Source: Stomoxys calcitrans (Eukaryota; Arthropoda; Insecta; Diptera; Muscidae). Taken from it: a DNA stretch of 64,000 bases. Under the pieces are notes generated by a model that saw nothing but the letters and a program-made list of their open reading frames with translations, did no database searches and had not been told where the DNA came from. The DNA is taken from assembly GCF_963082655.1 (NCBI RefSeq), contig NC_081552.1, forward strand, positions 182,016,571 through 182,080,570. Direction: 5' to 3'. The translations under genes and the position numbers were made by a program. Below, piece after piece: positions 21,994-32,652 of the stretch (its first letter is position 1; every line of letters begins with the position of its first letter).

Positions 21994-23736
21994 AATTAAA
22001 CATCAAACCGATGGCTTTGGTGCAGGCTCATCCTCCTGCAGAGACAAACAAGGAAATCGGTAACTGACACAGATAGCATGCTGAGGACATAGAAAGAACA
22101 TTTTACCCAACTGCTAGTGACCGACGATGGCGGCGAAGAGGATATGGCAGATCGAATTCCTAATGATGGTATAGAATGTTTACCTCCTAGTCAGAATGAG
22201 GTTCAAGTAGCAGTGACCCGACTGAAGAACAAACCGGCAGCAGGAGCCAAAGGATTACCCGCTGAACTATTCAAGATCGAAGGTGACACGCTGACAAGGC
22301 GTATGCATCAGCTTATCTGCGCAATCTGGCTAGAAGAACGCATACCCGATGATTGAAACTTCAGCATACTATGTCCTGTACAGAGGAATAAGTCTCCTCC
22401 CCATCGCATACAAGATGCTCTCGAGCGTACTGTGTGAAAGATTAAAACCTAAAGTCAATGAGATAATTGGGCCCTATCAATGCGGCTTTGGACCTGCTAA
22501 ATCCACCCTGGACCAGATATTCATACTGCGCCAAATCCTGGAAAAGACCCGAGAAGGACAAATCAACACCTACCATATCTTTGTTGACTACAAAGCCGCC
22601 TTCGATACTCCTTTACGTTCAAAGGTATTTCAAGCCATGTCTGAGTTTGGTATCCCTGCAAAATTAATAAGACACTGCAGGATGACACTTATAGGAATAC
22701 GAAAGAATCTCTCCGAACCATTTAATACCAAACGAGGTTTCAGACAAGGAGACAGCCTATAGTGTGATCTCTTTAATATCCTGTTGGAGAAGATTATACG
22801 AGATGCAGATGTGAATAGATATGGCACAGTAATCACAAGAGAGCACATGCTACTGGCCTATGCCGACAATATCGATATCATAGGTCGGTCACCGGAAGTA
22901 GTAACTGCAGCCTTTGAAAGAATCGAAAGAGAGTCAGTGAAAATGGGTCTGGCAGTAAATGGAGATAAGACGAAATGGATGGTTTCAACTCCCAAAAAGC
23001 CTTGCACAACCGAGCAGATAAAGAAAATGGAGAAAATTGGGAACCACAACTTTGAGACAGTCAATAACTTTATCTACCCCGGGACCGCCGTAACCGAAAC
23101 GAATGACACAAGTTTTGAGATAAAACGAAGAATAATACTGGCAAACAGATGCTACTTTGGACTAAGTAAGCAGTTTAGAACAAAGCCACCCCTCGACAGA
23201 CGAAGATTACACTATGCAAGACACTGATACTACCCGTGTTGTTATATGGTTCTGAAGCATGGGTACTTGTGAACGCAGATCCTCATCTGCTTGGAGTATT
23301 TGAGAGAAAGATTCTTCGTAAGATATATGGACCAGTTTGCGATAATGGAGAATATAGGCGACGTATGAGCTGTACGAGCTATATGACGACGATAGCATAG
23401 TTACACGCATCAAAATACAACAGCTGCATTGGCTAGGTCATGTTTTCAGAAGGAATGAAGAAGCTCCAGCAAAGAAGTCTTTGGAAGGCAAACACGGTGG
23501 TACACGAAAAGCGGGAAGACCAAAAGCCCGATGGAAAGATCAAGTTGTGGGAGACACCTCGAAACTTGGTGTCAGAGATTTCAGAATGAGCGCAGAAGAT
23601 CGAGGCGCTTGGAACGCTATTCTACGTTTGGGTAGTGGAACAAATATTCTGTCATAGCCAATTAAGGTAAAAGTAAAGTAAGTTATCCAATTTTCACCGT
23701 ATTGTGACGAAAGGGGGTTAACATATAACATAACAT

Positions 23737-23788
23737 ACCCGAGGTAATGGGTATCCAAAGTTCGGCCCAGGCGAACTTAATGCCTTTT
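23737..23788 (-). mobile_element. Old Helentron subfamily 5'-end fragment
   Basis: The sequence 'acccgaggtaatgggtatccaaagttcggcccaggcgaacttaatgcctttt' is the minus-strand 5' end of the 16790-17372 subfamily. It is cut at the T tract by the younger Helentron that starts at 23789. Confidence 0.7.
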
Positions 23789-25460
23789 TATACCCTCCAC
23801 CATAAGATGGGGGGTATACTAATTTCGTCATTCTGTTTGTAACTACTCGAAATATTCGTCTGAGACCCCATAAAGTATATATATTCTTGATCGTCGTGAC
23901 ATTTTATGTCGATCTAGCCATGTCCGTCCGTCTGTCCGTCCGTCCGTCCGTCCGTCCGTCCGTCCGTCCGTCCGTCCGTCCGTCCGTCCGTCCGTCCGTC
24001 CGTCCGTCCGTCTGTCTGTCGAAAGCACGCTAACTTCCGAAGGAGTAAAGCTAGCCGCTTGAAATTTTGCACAAATACTTCTTATTAGTGTAGGTCGGTT
24101 GGTATTGTAAATGGGCCATATCGGTCCATGTTTTGATATAGCTGCCATATAAACCGATCTTGGGTCTTGACTTCTTGAGCCTCTAGAGTGCGCAATTCTT
24201 ATCCAATTGAAATGAAATTTTGCACGACGTGTTTTGTTATGATATCCAACAACTGCGCCAAGTATAGTTCAAATCGGTTCTTAACCTGATATAGCTGCCA
24301 TATAAACCGATCTTGGGTCTTGACTTCTTGAGCCTCTAGCGTGCGCAATTCTTATCCGATCAGAATGAAATTTTGCACGACGTGTTTTGTTATTATATCC
24401 ACCAATTGTGCCAAGTATAGTTCAAATCGGTCCATAACCTGATATAGCTGCCATATAAACCGATCTTGGGTCTTGACTTCTTGAGCCTCTAGAGTGCGCA
24501 ATTCTTATCCGATTGGAATGAAATTTTGCAAGACGTGTTTTGTTATGATATCCAACAACTGCGCCAAGTATAGTTCAAATCGGTCCATAACCTGATATAG
24601 CTGCCATATAAACCGATCTTGGGTCTTGACTTCTTGAGCCTCTAGCGTGCGCAATTCTTATCCGATCAGAATGAAATTTTGCACGACGTGTTTTGTTGTG
24701 ATACCCAACAACTGTGCCAAGTATGGTTCAAATCGGTTCATAACCTGATATAGCTGCCATATAAACCGATCTTGGGTCTTGACTTCTTGAGCCTCTAGAG
24801 GGCACAATTCTTATCCGATTTGAATGAGTTTTTGCACGAATTATTTCGTTATGATATCCAACAACTGTGCCAAGTATGGTTGAAATCGGTCCACAACCTG
24901 ATATAGCTGTCATATAAACAGATCTGGGGATTTGACTTCTTGAGCTTTTAGAGGGCGCAATTCCTATCCGATTTGGCTGAAATTTTGCATGACGTATTTT
25001 ATTTTTACTTTCAACAACTGTGTCAAATAAAGTACAAGTCGGTTCATAACCTGATATGGCTGCCATATAAACCGATCTGGGATCTTGACTTCTTGACCCC
25101 TAGAGGTCGCAATTATTATCCGATATGCCTGAAATTTTGTACGACGGATCCTCTCATGACCATCAACAAACGTGTTTATTATGGTCTGAATCGGTCTATA
25201 GCTCTCTATTTTACTTCGTGAGCCCCAATGGGCGCAATTCTTATACGAATTGGCTGAAATTTTACACAGGTCTCCAACATATAATTTAATTGTGGTCCGA
25301 ACCGGACCATATCTTGATATCGTTTTAATAGTAGAGCAACTCTTTTCTTATATCCTTTTTTGCCTAAGAAGAGATGCCGGGAAAAGAACTCGACAAATGC
25401 GATCCACGGTGGAGGGTATATAAGATTCGGCCCGGCCGAACTTAGCACGCTTTTACTTGT
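23789..25460 (-). mobile_element. Helentron-like element, longest copy
   Basis: It runs from TATACCCTCCACCAT at the left edge (element 3' end) to cttagcacgcttttacttgt (element 5' end). It holds about seven internal units and the longest microsatellite of the window (about 23927-24020, (GTCC)n on the plus strand). A deletion near 25200 removes part of the first diverged unit. It is inserted T^T, in the T tract of an older relative, without target duplication. Confidence 0.88.
23927..24020 (-). repeat. Expanded GACG microsatellite
   Basis: Nearly pure (gtcc)n, about 90 bp, compared with 45-75 bp in most other copies. Its purity suggests recent slippage expansion or a young copy. Confidence 0.9.
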
Positions 25461-26254
25461 TACTATGTAGTTTTATTTGAAATGGGCAACACTTAAATTG
25501 CCTAACCCTGTGGATTCATTTCATTTATTGCAATTGAATGCAAAATATTAATTCATTTTTGTGTTGTTTATTTTACTTCTTGGTTGTCTTCTTCTTTTAC
25601 TTCTGTTGTCTGTCAAAACATTGACTGTATTGATTATTTGCTATATTTAGAAGCTCATCAATATAAGATTTGTTCATAGAACCATCATACGTTTGCGGCT
25701 AAAATAAACAATGGTTTATTTGTATTCCTGAACCAAGAGATGTACATAAACGCATAAAGCCCATTTGATTATTTTAAATATGTAAATCTTATTTGAAAAC
25801 TTTGCTTATATAATTGCACAACAACAATAACAATACAAAAACAATACATATTGTGTTATTAGCAATTCAAAAGAGTTTGATAAAACATATAAAACTACTA
25901 AAAATGTATGAGGTTTGCCCAGATAGAACCATTTATTACAGCCAGATATTAAATATACTCCAATATGGATAATATTTTGTCATGTCCGCTGAACGATTTC
26001 TTCCTATAAATAGAAATTAAAAATGGCATAAATTAGGGTCATAACAGAAGTCCGCATGTAAGAGCAACAAATTGGGTAATCAATACTTTCACAAAAAATT
26101 TGCACTTTCACAAGGCCAAAACCGCCTGAAGGAGCATTCCAATGCTTTTATAATGTACAAGAGACTTCTTAACATTTGTCTTGGCTACAGTTTTTGTCTT
26201 AGTATTGGATCGAAAATCACAAAGGTTTGGCTGTTATAGACCAAAATATCCAAA
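25461..26254. other. AT-rich, apparently low-copy DNA
   Basis: No match to other repeats of the window. It has CAA/AAT runs near 25820-25850. No coding domain, RNA gene or element terminus was recognised. Confidence 0.4.
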
Positions 26255-26880
26255 ACAAGAAAAAGAGTACTAAGATTCGGCCAGGCCGAATCTTACATGC
26301 CCTCCACCATGGATCGCATTTGTTAAGTTCTTAGAATGACCAATATGACCAATATGTCATGGCTGTTAGAAGTCATAAAAATACTACCTTCAAAATTTCA
26401 GGCAAATCGAATAAAAATTGCGCAGTCCAGTGGTTCAGAGTGTCAAGTTGGGACATCGGTTTATATGGCAGTAATATCAGGTTATGAACCGATTTAAACC
26501 ATACTTAGCACAAATGATACCAAAACACTACGTGCAAAAGCGGATAAGAATTGCGCCCTCTAGAGACTCAAGAAGTCAAGACCCAAGATCGGTTTATATG
26601 GCAGCTATATTGAAACATAAACCGTTTTGGCTCATTTACAATCCCAGCTGACCTACACTTATAAGAAGTATTTGTGCAAAATTTCAAGCGCCTAGCTTTA
26701 CTCCTTCGAAAGTTTGTGTACTTCCGACAGACAGACAGACGGAGGAACATGGCTAGATGAACTTAACATGTCATGACGATCAAGAAAATATATACTTTAT
26801 TAGGTTTTAAACGCATATTTCGAGGTGTCACAAACGGAATGACGAAATTAATACAGCCCCATCTAATGGTGGAGGGTATA
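26255..26880 (+). mobile_element. Helentron-like element, short diverged copy
   Basis: The 5' end acaagaaaaagagtactaag has a perfect-arm palindrome (ttcggccaggccgaa) and 'ccctccaccatgg'. The 3' end is 'atggtggagggtata'. Only about two units remain and the microsatellite has shrunk to about 25 bases (26727-26750). Confidence 0.8.
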
Positions 26881-27056
26881 AAAAGGTGACGAGAGTTTGA
26901 GAAGAAACTGCTAGTCAAAATCTGGAAGCTCTATTTTCACCCTAGACATATGGTCTTCTGACCTATTTTGTTCAGTAAAATCCCAAGAATCAGAAACGCG
27001 AAGCGCCCCTTAAGATATTCAAATCGCCCCACCCTAATGTATATTGACATAGTAAA

Positions 27057-28095
27057 TATACCCACCACCATAGGATGGGGGTATACTAATCTAGTCATTT
27101 CGTTTGTAACACCTCGAAATATTGTATATATATATTCTTGATCGTCTCGACATTCTAAGTCGAACTGGCCATGTTCGTCTGTCTGTCGATATCACGATAG
27201 AGGTTGAACGCGTAAAACTAGCCGCTTAAAATTTTGCAGAGATACTTAATATTGAAGTAGGTCGTTGGGGATTGAAAATGGGCCATATCGGCTCAGATTA
27301 AGATATAGCTCCCATATAAACCGATCTCCCGATTTGACTTCTTGAGACCCCGGAAGCCGCAATTTTAGTCCGATTTGACTGAAATTTTGTACGTAGTGTT
27401 CTGCTACGACTTAAAACAGCTGTGCCAAGTACGGCTCAAATCGGTCAATAACCTGGTATATATCCCATATAAACCGATCGCACGATTTGACTTTCTGAGT
27501 TACATGTCGAAATATTTGTCTGATTTGGCTGAAATTTTGCATATAGTCTTTTGTTAAGACTTCCAACAACTGCGCCTAGTACGGTCCAAATCGGTCTATA
27601 ACCTGATATAGCTGCCATATAAACCGATCTCCCGATTTGATTTCTTTAGCTTTTACAAGCCTCAATTTATGTCCGATTAGGCTGACATTTTGCATGCAAT
27701 GTTCTATTGGGTTGCCCAAAAAGTAATTGCGGATTTTTTAAAAGAAAGTAAATGCATTTTTAATAAAACTTAGAATGAACTTTAATCAAATATACTTTTT
27801 TACACTTTTTTTCTAAAGCAAGCTAAAGGTAACAGCTGATAACTGACAGAATAAAGAATGCAATTACAGAGTCACAAGCTGTGAAAAAATTTGTCAACGC
27901 CGACTATATGAAAAATCCGCAATTACTTTTTGGGCAAACAATATTATGACTTCCAACAACTGTGCCAAGTACGTTCCGAATCGGTCTTTTACCTGATATA
28001 GCTCCCATGTAAACCGGTCTCTAGATCATCCTTGTTCGGTTCCCAGAAGCTTTAATTTTTGCTGTTTTGACAGAAGTTTGGTATGTAAAATATAA
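27057..28095 (-). mobile_element. Old Helentron-like copy with MITE insertion
   Basis: The left terminus is 'tatacccaccaccataggatgggggtata', the old-type 3' hairpin. The units use 'accgatctcccgatttgacttcttgag' rather than 'gatcttgggtcttgac'. It is interrupted by a 235-bp MITE at 27707-27941 and ends where the LINE 3' region begins near 28100; the 5' end is absent. Confidence 0.75.
27707..27941 (+). mobile_element. Mariner-type MITE, copy 1
   Basis: The terminal inverted repeats begin TTGGGTTGCCCAAAAAGTAA and extend about 30 bases. They are flanked by TA (27705-27706 and 27942-27943). There is no coding capacity. It is inserted in an old Helentron copy. The related copies are at 43878-44058 (truncated) and 55835-56071 (reverse orientation). 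Confidence 0.88.
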
Positions 28096-28114
28096 TTATG
28101 CCCTACGACTTAGG

Positions 28115-28741
28115 TCATCCAGGGTTTTCTTGGGCGGATTTCCTTTCTCGAAGATTGCAACTATCTGCGAAAGACCTCATCGTGTCAATAACATTGCCGT
28201 CAATGTCTTCCATTCTTGAACAATCTAAATTATTTTGCCCAAATATTATTCTGAGTAGTCTTCCGAATTTTGTCCAGTTGATTTTCAACTTATTACGGAA
28301 GCTTTTCGGATTTGGCGCAGGCCGTACTATTCTAAACCTTATGTAGTGATGGCCAGAGAAGGAGTGCTCTATGGAGACCCTCCACTCCTGAAACTCATTG
28401 ATCAGATTTGCCGAACATATTATCACATCTAAAACCTCCTCGCAAATTTTATTAACAAAGGTAGCGGTGTTACCAATATTAAGTGCTATTAGGTCGTTAG
28501 TTATCAAGAATTCTGCCAGGACTTGGCCCAGCTTATTAATGTTGTTACTACCCCTCGAAATGTGGTGAGAGTTTGCATCGCCCCCTATTAGCACCTCATC
28601 TCCTGTCCGTTTTGCCTTCCTCGCCAGCCATTGCAGCTCCGACGAGGGTGGCGGTGTCGGAGAGTCGAAAGGTAGATAAAGTGATGCTAGATATGATCCA
28701 CCGTCTCCCAGTTTCATCACTGTTGCATCCGACGTGGACAA
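28115..28741 (-). pseudogene. APE-like endonuclease domain of a LINE (ORF2 N-terminal region)
   Basis: This 208-residue frame has the central endonuclease motif GGDANSHH (about residue 53), followed by LNIGNTATFVN, EVLDVIICS and SIEHSFSGHHYIRFRI. The last matches the S-D-H catalytic motif, here with Gly in place of Asp (FSGHH), so the copy is probably inactive. The N-terminal Asn and Glu motifs lie upstream of the frame, out of frame or degraded. The C-terminal part (residues 150-208) resembles the linker before RT (RSFADSCNLRERKSAQENPG). Known role: nicking of target DNA for target-primed reverse transcription. Confidence 0.78.
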
Positions 28742-29009
28742 CTCTGGGGAAAATACATAATTTGAATTTTTATGGCAAATAACGCATGTACTCGGCCGAG
28801 TACCAGTGTTACCATAGAATAATTGGTAGCTGATATCGTTCAGTCCAGAAATTTTGTTCCGGGTCGTCCATGTTTCCTGAATTAAGGCAATATGAATCTT
28901 TCCCTTGCTGATTTTCTCAGAACGTGTGTAGCCATTTTGTTCAGTTGGGGGTTTATAAGGATGGCCCCAATCATTGGTCCTCCATTAGATGGGCTTCTTA
29001 GGAGTGGGT

Positions 29010-29720
29010 GATGGTCTCATCGTCTGCTCCCTGTTCTTTAGGCTGCATTGAGTCTCCCGTCACTGCACTGCCTGATGTTTTAAAATTAGGATTAGGAATT
29101 AGGAAATCTTAAGTAAATGGACATCTTGGGAGGAAGCTATGGTCTCATCGTCTGCTGCCTGTTCTTTAGACTGCATTGAGTTTCCCGTCACTGCACTGCC
29201 TGTTGTTTTACAATTAGAATCTTTGCCTATCCTAATCTTCCGAAGCTTGAGAAAGTCGGTAATGGTTCCACCATTGGGTTCCTGTTCGTTAGGCTGTATT
29301 AAGTCTACCGTCATTGCACTGCCTGATGTTCAAAAATTAGGATCTTTGCCTATGCTAGTCTTGCATATCTTAAGTAAATGGTCTTCTTGGGAGTAGGTGA
29401 TGGTTCGGCTTCGTCTCCCCGTACGTTAGGCGGCATTTAGTTCTCGGTCACTGCACTGTCTGATGTTTCAGCAATAGGATCTTTATCCATCTTAGTCTTC
29501 CTAGTCTCGAGAAAGTCGTTGATGGTTTCGTTGTCGGGCCCCTATTTGTTAGCTGTGTTGGGTCTCTCGCCCCTGCACTTCCTGATGTTTTAGTATTAGG
29601 ATCTTTGCTTACCCTAGTCTTTCCAATATTGAGAGAGACGTTAATTGTCTCGTCGTCAGCTCCCTGTTTGTTGGGCGGTATTGAGTAAACTGCTACTGCA
29701 ATATGAGGATTTCTGCCTAT
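29010..29720 (-). repeat. Six tandem units of 121-137 bp inside ORF1
   Basis: The phrase cactgcactgcctgatgttt and variants recur at about 29062, 29190, 29313, 29450, 29571 and 29689. Each is followed by 'aattaggatctttgcctat' and 'cttgagaaagtcg'. The lengths vary by insertions that mostly do not keep frame. Confidence 0.8.
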
Positions 29721-30053
29721 TCTAGTTTTCCCAATCTTGAAAAAGACAGCCTTGCTCCCGTAGTGGGCCATGTTTTTAGATTTAGCCAAACTTGTCACGG
29801 AGACTTGATCAATGCCAACTACAAGGAGATTTCCTTCCTCCTTCTCCTCCCTGTGGAAGACGTCCCATTTATCCACGGCTATCTCTTGGTTGTGCTTGTT
29901 TAAGACATCCGTCGCGAATTTGCCGCCCTCATCCTTGATGAAGACCGTCGCCTTTGCGAGCTGGGGGATGTCGATCTTTCTCACAATGTCGAGCTTTACG
30001 CCCCAGGGAGTGTGATGGAAGTATCCGTGAGCTTTTTGACGGTATAAACACAT
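29010..30053 (-). pseudogene. LINE ORF1 (gag-like) with tandem C-terminal repeats
   Basis: The open frame 29448-30053 reads YFHHTPWGVKLDIVRKIDIP and FATDVLNKHNQEIAVDKWDVFHREEKEEGNL, which I read as part of an ORF1 of an insect LINE. The product would be a nucleic-acid-binding particle protein, by family analogy. From about 29700 down to 29010 the code turns into tandem repeats of about 121-137 bp. Each encodes variants of GKTRVSKDPN-KTSGSA-DETI (for example residues 125-190 of the frame). The frame shifts between units (29099-29314 is the next open piece). No zinc knuckles were recognised in what remains. Confidence 0.6.
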
Positions 30054-30521
30054 TCCGCTGATGCAAAGCGCAGCGTTAAGTTGTCCCCTCTATACAGACA
30101 ACTCATAATTCGTATGGGTGGACCCCCTTCAGAGTTCAACACATGATCGAAAACCTATTCGTTTACCAGATGCTTCTGGGACCGATGATCTGATGGAATC
30201 CTACTGGATGCACTGTCGATATCGAGTCATATCATCTCTGTTGTGTTTCCTTGCCACTCTGACGTACGAGGACGGCTACTTACTTTTTTTTTAGCGACTA
30301 TCTCCCACTTCCGTGATGGCTGTGTCGTTCTTTTAGAAGTTACAGTCCTCCATTAAGACTCAAGGGTCCTGCGCACTTCCTTCGTTTCTGTTCCGACTTT
30401 GTCTCCTCCGCAGAATTCTGTCTGAAGTCTCCATTGTCTTCCCAGAGAATTTGAAAGCGGGGAGTTATTTTCCTTTTTCAGGGTTTTAGAAATGTTATCG
30501 TATCACAATGGACGAAAACGT

Positions 30522-30884
30522 CTATGTGAGTCTGATGGCAGACTGCCACTTAAACCTAGCAGTGTTATGCTCTTCGGGAGATCTGATCCTCTTTCCAGCT
30601 TCCGTAGAAGTGTTTGGAATGTCAGTTCTATCCCTTCCATCATCCTGCACTTTCGCCCGATTGCTTTGCCGGTGCATACTCTTCTGTGTCCTTCTTCGCT
30701 TTCTCGGCCCTCTTGCTAGAGCAAATCCCTCGCTAACTACTGCCGCCATGCCGCTGCCCCCATCTCTCGATTCGGTTGCGATGACTATTTTATTGACACT
30801 GTAGCTATCTGAATCCGAGTCGGAAACACCACCTTTTAGGCCAAAACAATGAGGGGCGAGGTGTTGAAAAATGCAATTTTGCAA
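30522..30884 (-). pseudogene. LINE ORF1 N-terminal low-complexity region
   Basis: A 120-residue frame with an acidic/serine stretch (SDSDSDSYS, about residue 21), a basic run (RGPRKRRRTQK, about 58-68) and a polar tail. The composition is typical of a disordered ORF1 N-terminal part, but no fold is recognisable. It lies between the 144-bp duplication and the repeat-bearing ORF1 piece of the same element. Confidence 0.5.
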
Positions 30885-31124
30885 ACAAATGCCAAAAAAT
30901 CAACACGCAAAAGTTAACAATTTTTTTTTAACGTTGTAGACTAAAAACACTTTCTACATGTGGCAGCACTGAATGGCGCTAGGCCAAAACAGAATGAGGG
31001 GCGTGGTGTTGAAAAATGCAATTCTGCAAACAAGTGCCAAAAAATCAACACGCAAAAGTTAACAATTTTTTTTAACGTTGTAGAATAAAAACACTTTCTA
31101 CATGTGGCAGCACTGAATGGCGCT
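30836..31124 (-). repeat. Tandem duplication, two units of about 144 bp
   Basis: Both units run from 'ggccaaaac(ag)aatgaggggcg' to 'tggcagcactgaatggcgct'. They differ at only a few positions. The boundary is at about 30980. Confidence 0.92.
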
Positions 31125-31699
31125 TACTTTCAAGCATCACAGTTGAACATTTTTGAACTTTACCGCGTTGCTTTTGTGGGATTTGTGTGCAGAGTTGCAT
31201 TTTTTGCAAGGCGACACTCAAAAACAAAGCTCAAAGGCTGGGGACGAACTGTGTATCCCTCTGGTTTAGCCGTTGCTTCCTCATTTGTTATTCTGACGAC
31301 TGGTTGTGGGCTTGAAGCATTACTCTCGACTACAGAGAGAGGAGGACAACATGCTACGGTCTGACGCAACCACCGCAGCTGTTGGGTCTTTGGAGTCCAT
31401 TTTGAAACAACTCCAAAAAAGGCTTTAAAATTTTTCGTAAAAGGTGGTACCTATACCGAGATACGAATATTTTTCTTTGAGGAGCGAAACGACCCGCTCC
31501 ACTCGACGGTTACTTTACATATATTTAATATGTAAATAATTACATTTGAAATTAATTTAAATTATTTTTTTACATTTTTCTTTCTAGGTAAGTACACCAT
31601 TGAAGACATTTCAAATTATTTGCTTTGCGGTAAGTGAGCAAAGAAGGAATAAATAAGGCCAAACCGTACTAGTAGTACTTAGTACCATGCTTAAGCTAT

Positions 31700-32640
31700 T
31701 ATACCCACTACCGAAGGATGGGGGTATAGTCATTTTGTCTTTTCGTTTGCCACACATCGAAATATCCATCCCATCCATCCATCCTGATCGTCGTAAAATT
31801 CTAAGACGATGTTGCCATGTCCTTCCGGCTGTCTGTTGAAATCACGCTACAGTCTTTAAAAATAGAGATATTGGGATGAAACTTTGCACAGTTTAATTTT
31901 TTGTCCATAGACAGGTTAAGTTCGAAGATGGGCTATATCGGACTATATCGTGATATAGCCCCCATGTAAACCGATCTGCCGATTTAAAATCTTACGCTCA
32001 TAAAAGCCACATTTATTATCCGATTTTGCTGAAATTTGAGACACTTGAGTTTTTTAAGCCACTCGATAACCTTCTTCAAGATAGACCGATAGACCATATA
32101 GACCGATCTCTAGAATCAAGGTCTTGAGACAGTGAGTTATGTAAGGATCCTCGCTATCTTTTCTTAATCTGGCCCAGATCGGTCCAGATTTGGATATAGC
32201 TGCCATATATACCGATCTCCCGATTTATGGATTTTGGCCCATAATAGCCACATTAATTATCCGCTTTCGCTGAAATTTGGAACAGCGAGTTGTGTTAGGC
32301 TTCTTGAAATCCTTGTTCAATTTGCCCAAGATCGGCCTAGATTTCGATACAGCTGCCATATAGACCGATCTCTAGATTCGAAGTCTTGGGCCCATAAAAG
32401 TCGCATTTATAGGCCGATTTCGCCGAAATTTGGGGCAGTGAGCTATGTTAGGCCCTTCGACATCTTTTTTCAATTTGGCATAGGTCGGTACAGATTTGGA
32501 TATAGCCGCCATACAGACCGATCTTTTGATTTGAGTACAGAGAGTAATGTTAGGCCCCTCGACATCCTTGTTTAATTTGGGCCAGATCGGTCCAGATTTA
32601 GATATAGCTGCCATATAGATCGATCTCGCGATTTAAGGTC
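31700..32640 (-). mobile_element. Old Helentron-like copy
   Basis: The left terminus is 'tatacccactaccgaaggatgggggtata' (old-type hairpin). The body has 'gatatagcccccatgtaaaccgatctgccgattt' and several units with 'ggcccagatcggtccagatttggatatagctgccatatagaccgatct'. The 5' end is missing where LINE copy B begins. Confidence 0.7.
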
Positions 32641-32652
32641 TAGTGCCGATAA

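Larger units (their letters stand above)
21108..23665 (+). pseudogene. APE-endonuclease/RT non-LTR retrotransposon, copy A
   Basis: The 5' region (actgagtgccaatgatactc) is shared with the copies at 41195 and 34780. The endonuclease start reads ICTWNVRTFYREGAV and has the catalytic-Glu segment LQEVRWTG (about 21455). After a rearrangement, RT begins at about 22200 (AAGAKGLPAELFK), with GPYQCGFGPAKSTLDQIF, DYKAAFD (motif A) and GFRQGDSL interrupted by a stop at 22760. The active-site box at about 22857 reads YADN instead of YADD, so catalysis is lost. The C-terminal LGVFERKILRKIYGPVCDN region follows, and the 3' end is 'gtcatagccaatta...gtaaagtaag'. The clade is probably RTE-like or a related APE lineage; not certain. 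Confidence 0.82.
28100..31510 (-). mobile_element. RNase H-type LINE family, 5' portion (ORF1 and endonuclease), minus strand
   Basis: The 5' end is at about 31510 and matches 4427-4650 in reverse complement. Going 5' to 3' on the minus strand there is an ORF1 start (about 31405), a 144-bp tandem duplication (30836-31124), ORF1 (30884 to about 29010) with 41-46-residue repeats, and the endonuclease (28741-28115). Everything after the endonuclease, including RT and RNase H, is missing at about 28100. Several frameshifts are present, so this is a dead copy. The complementary 3' domains survive in 4655-5745. Confidence 0.75.

Noticed and set aside
23843..24148. Frame with TDGRTDGRTDG repeats as a low-complexity protein
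   Set aside because: It is the GACG/GACA microsatellite of a Helentron read in one frame.
24160..25080. CRISPR-like array in the regularly spaced repeats
   Set aside because: The units are contiguous 153-bp tandem repeats with no short repeat/unique spacer alternation, inside a eukaryotic mobile element.
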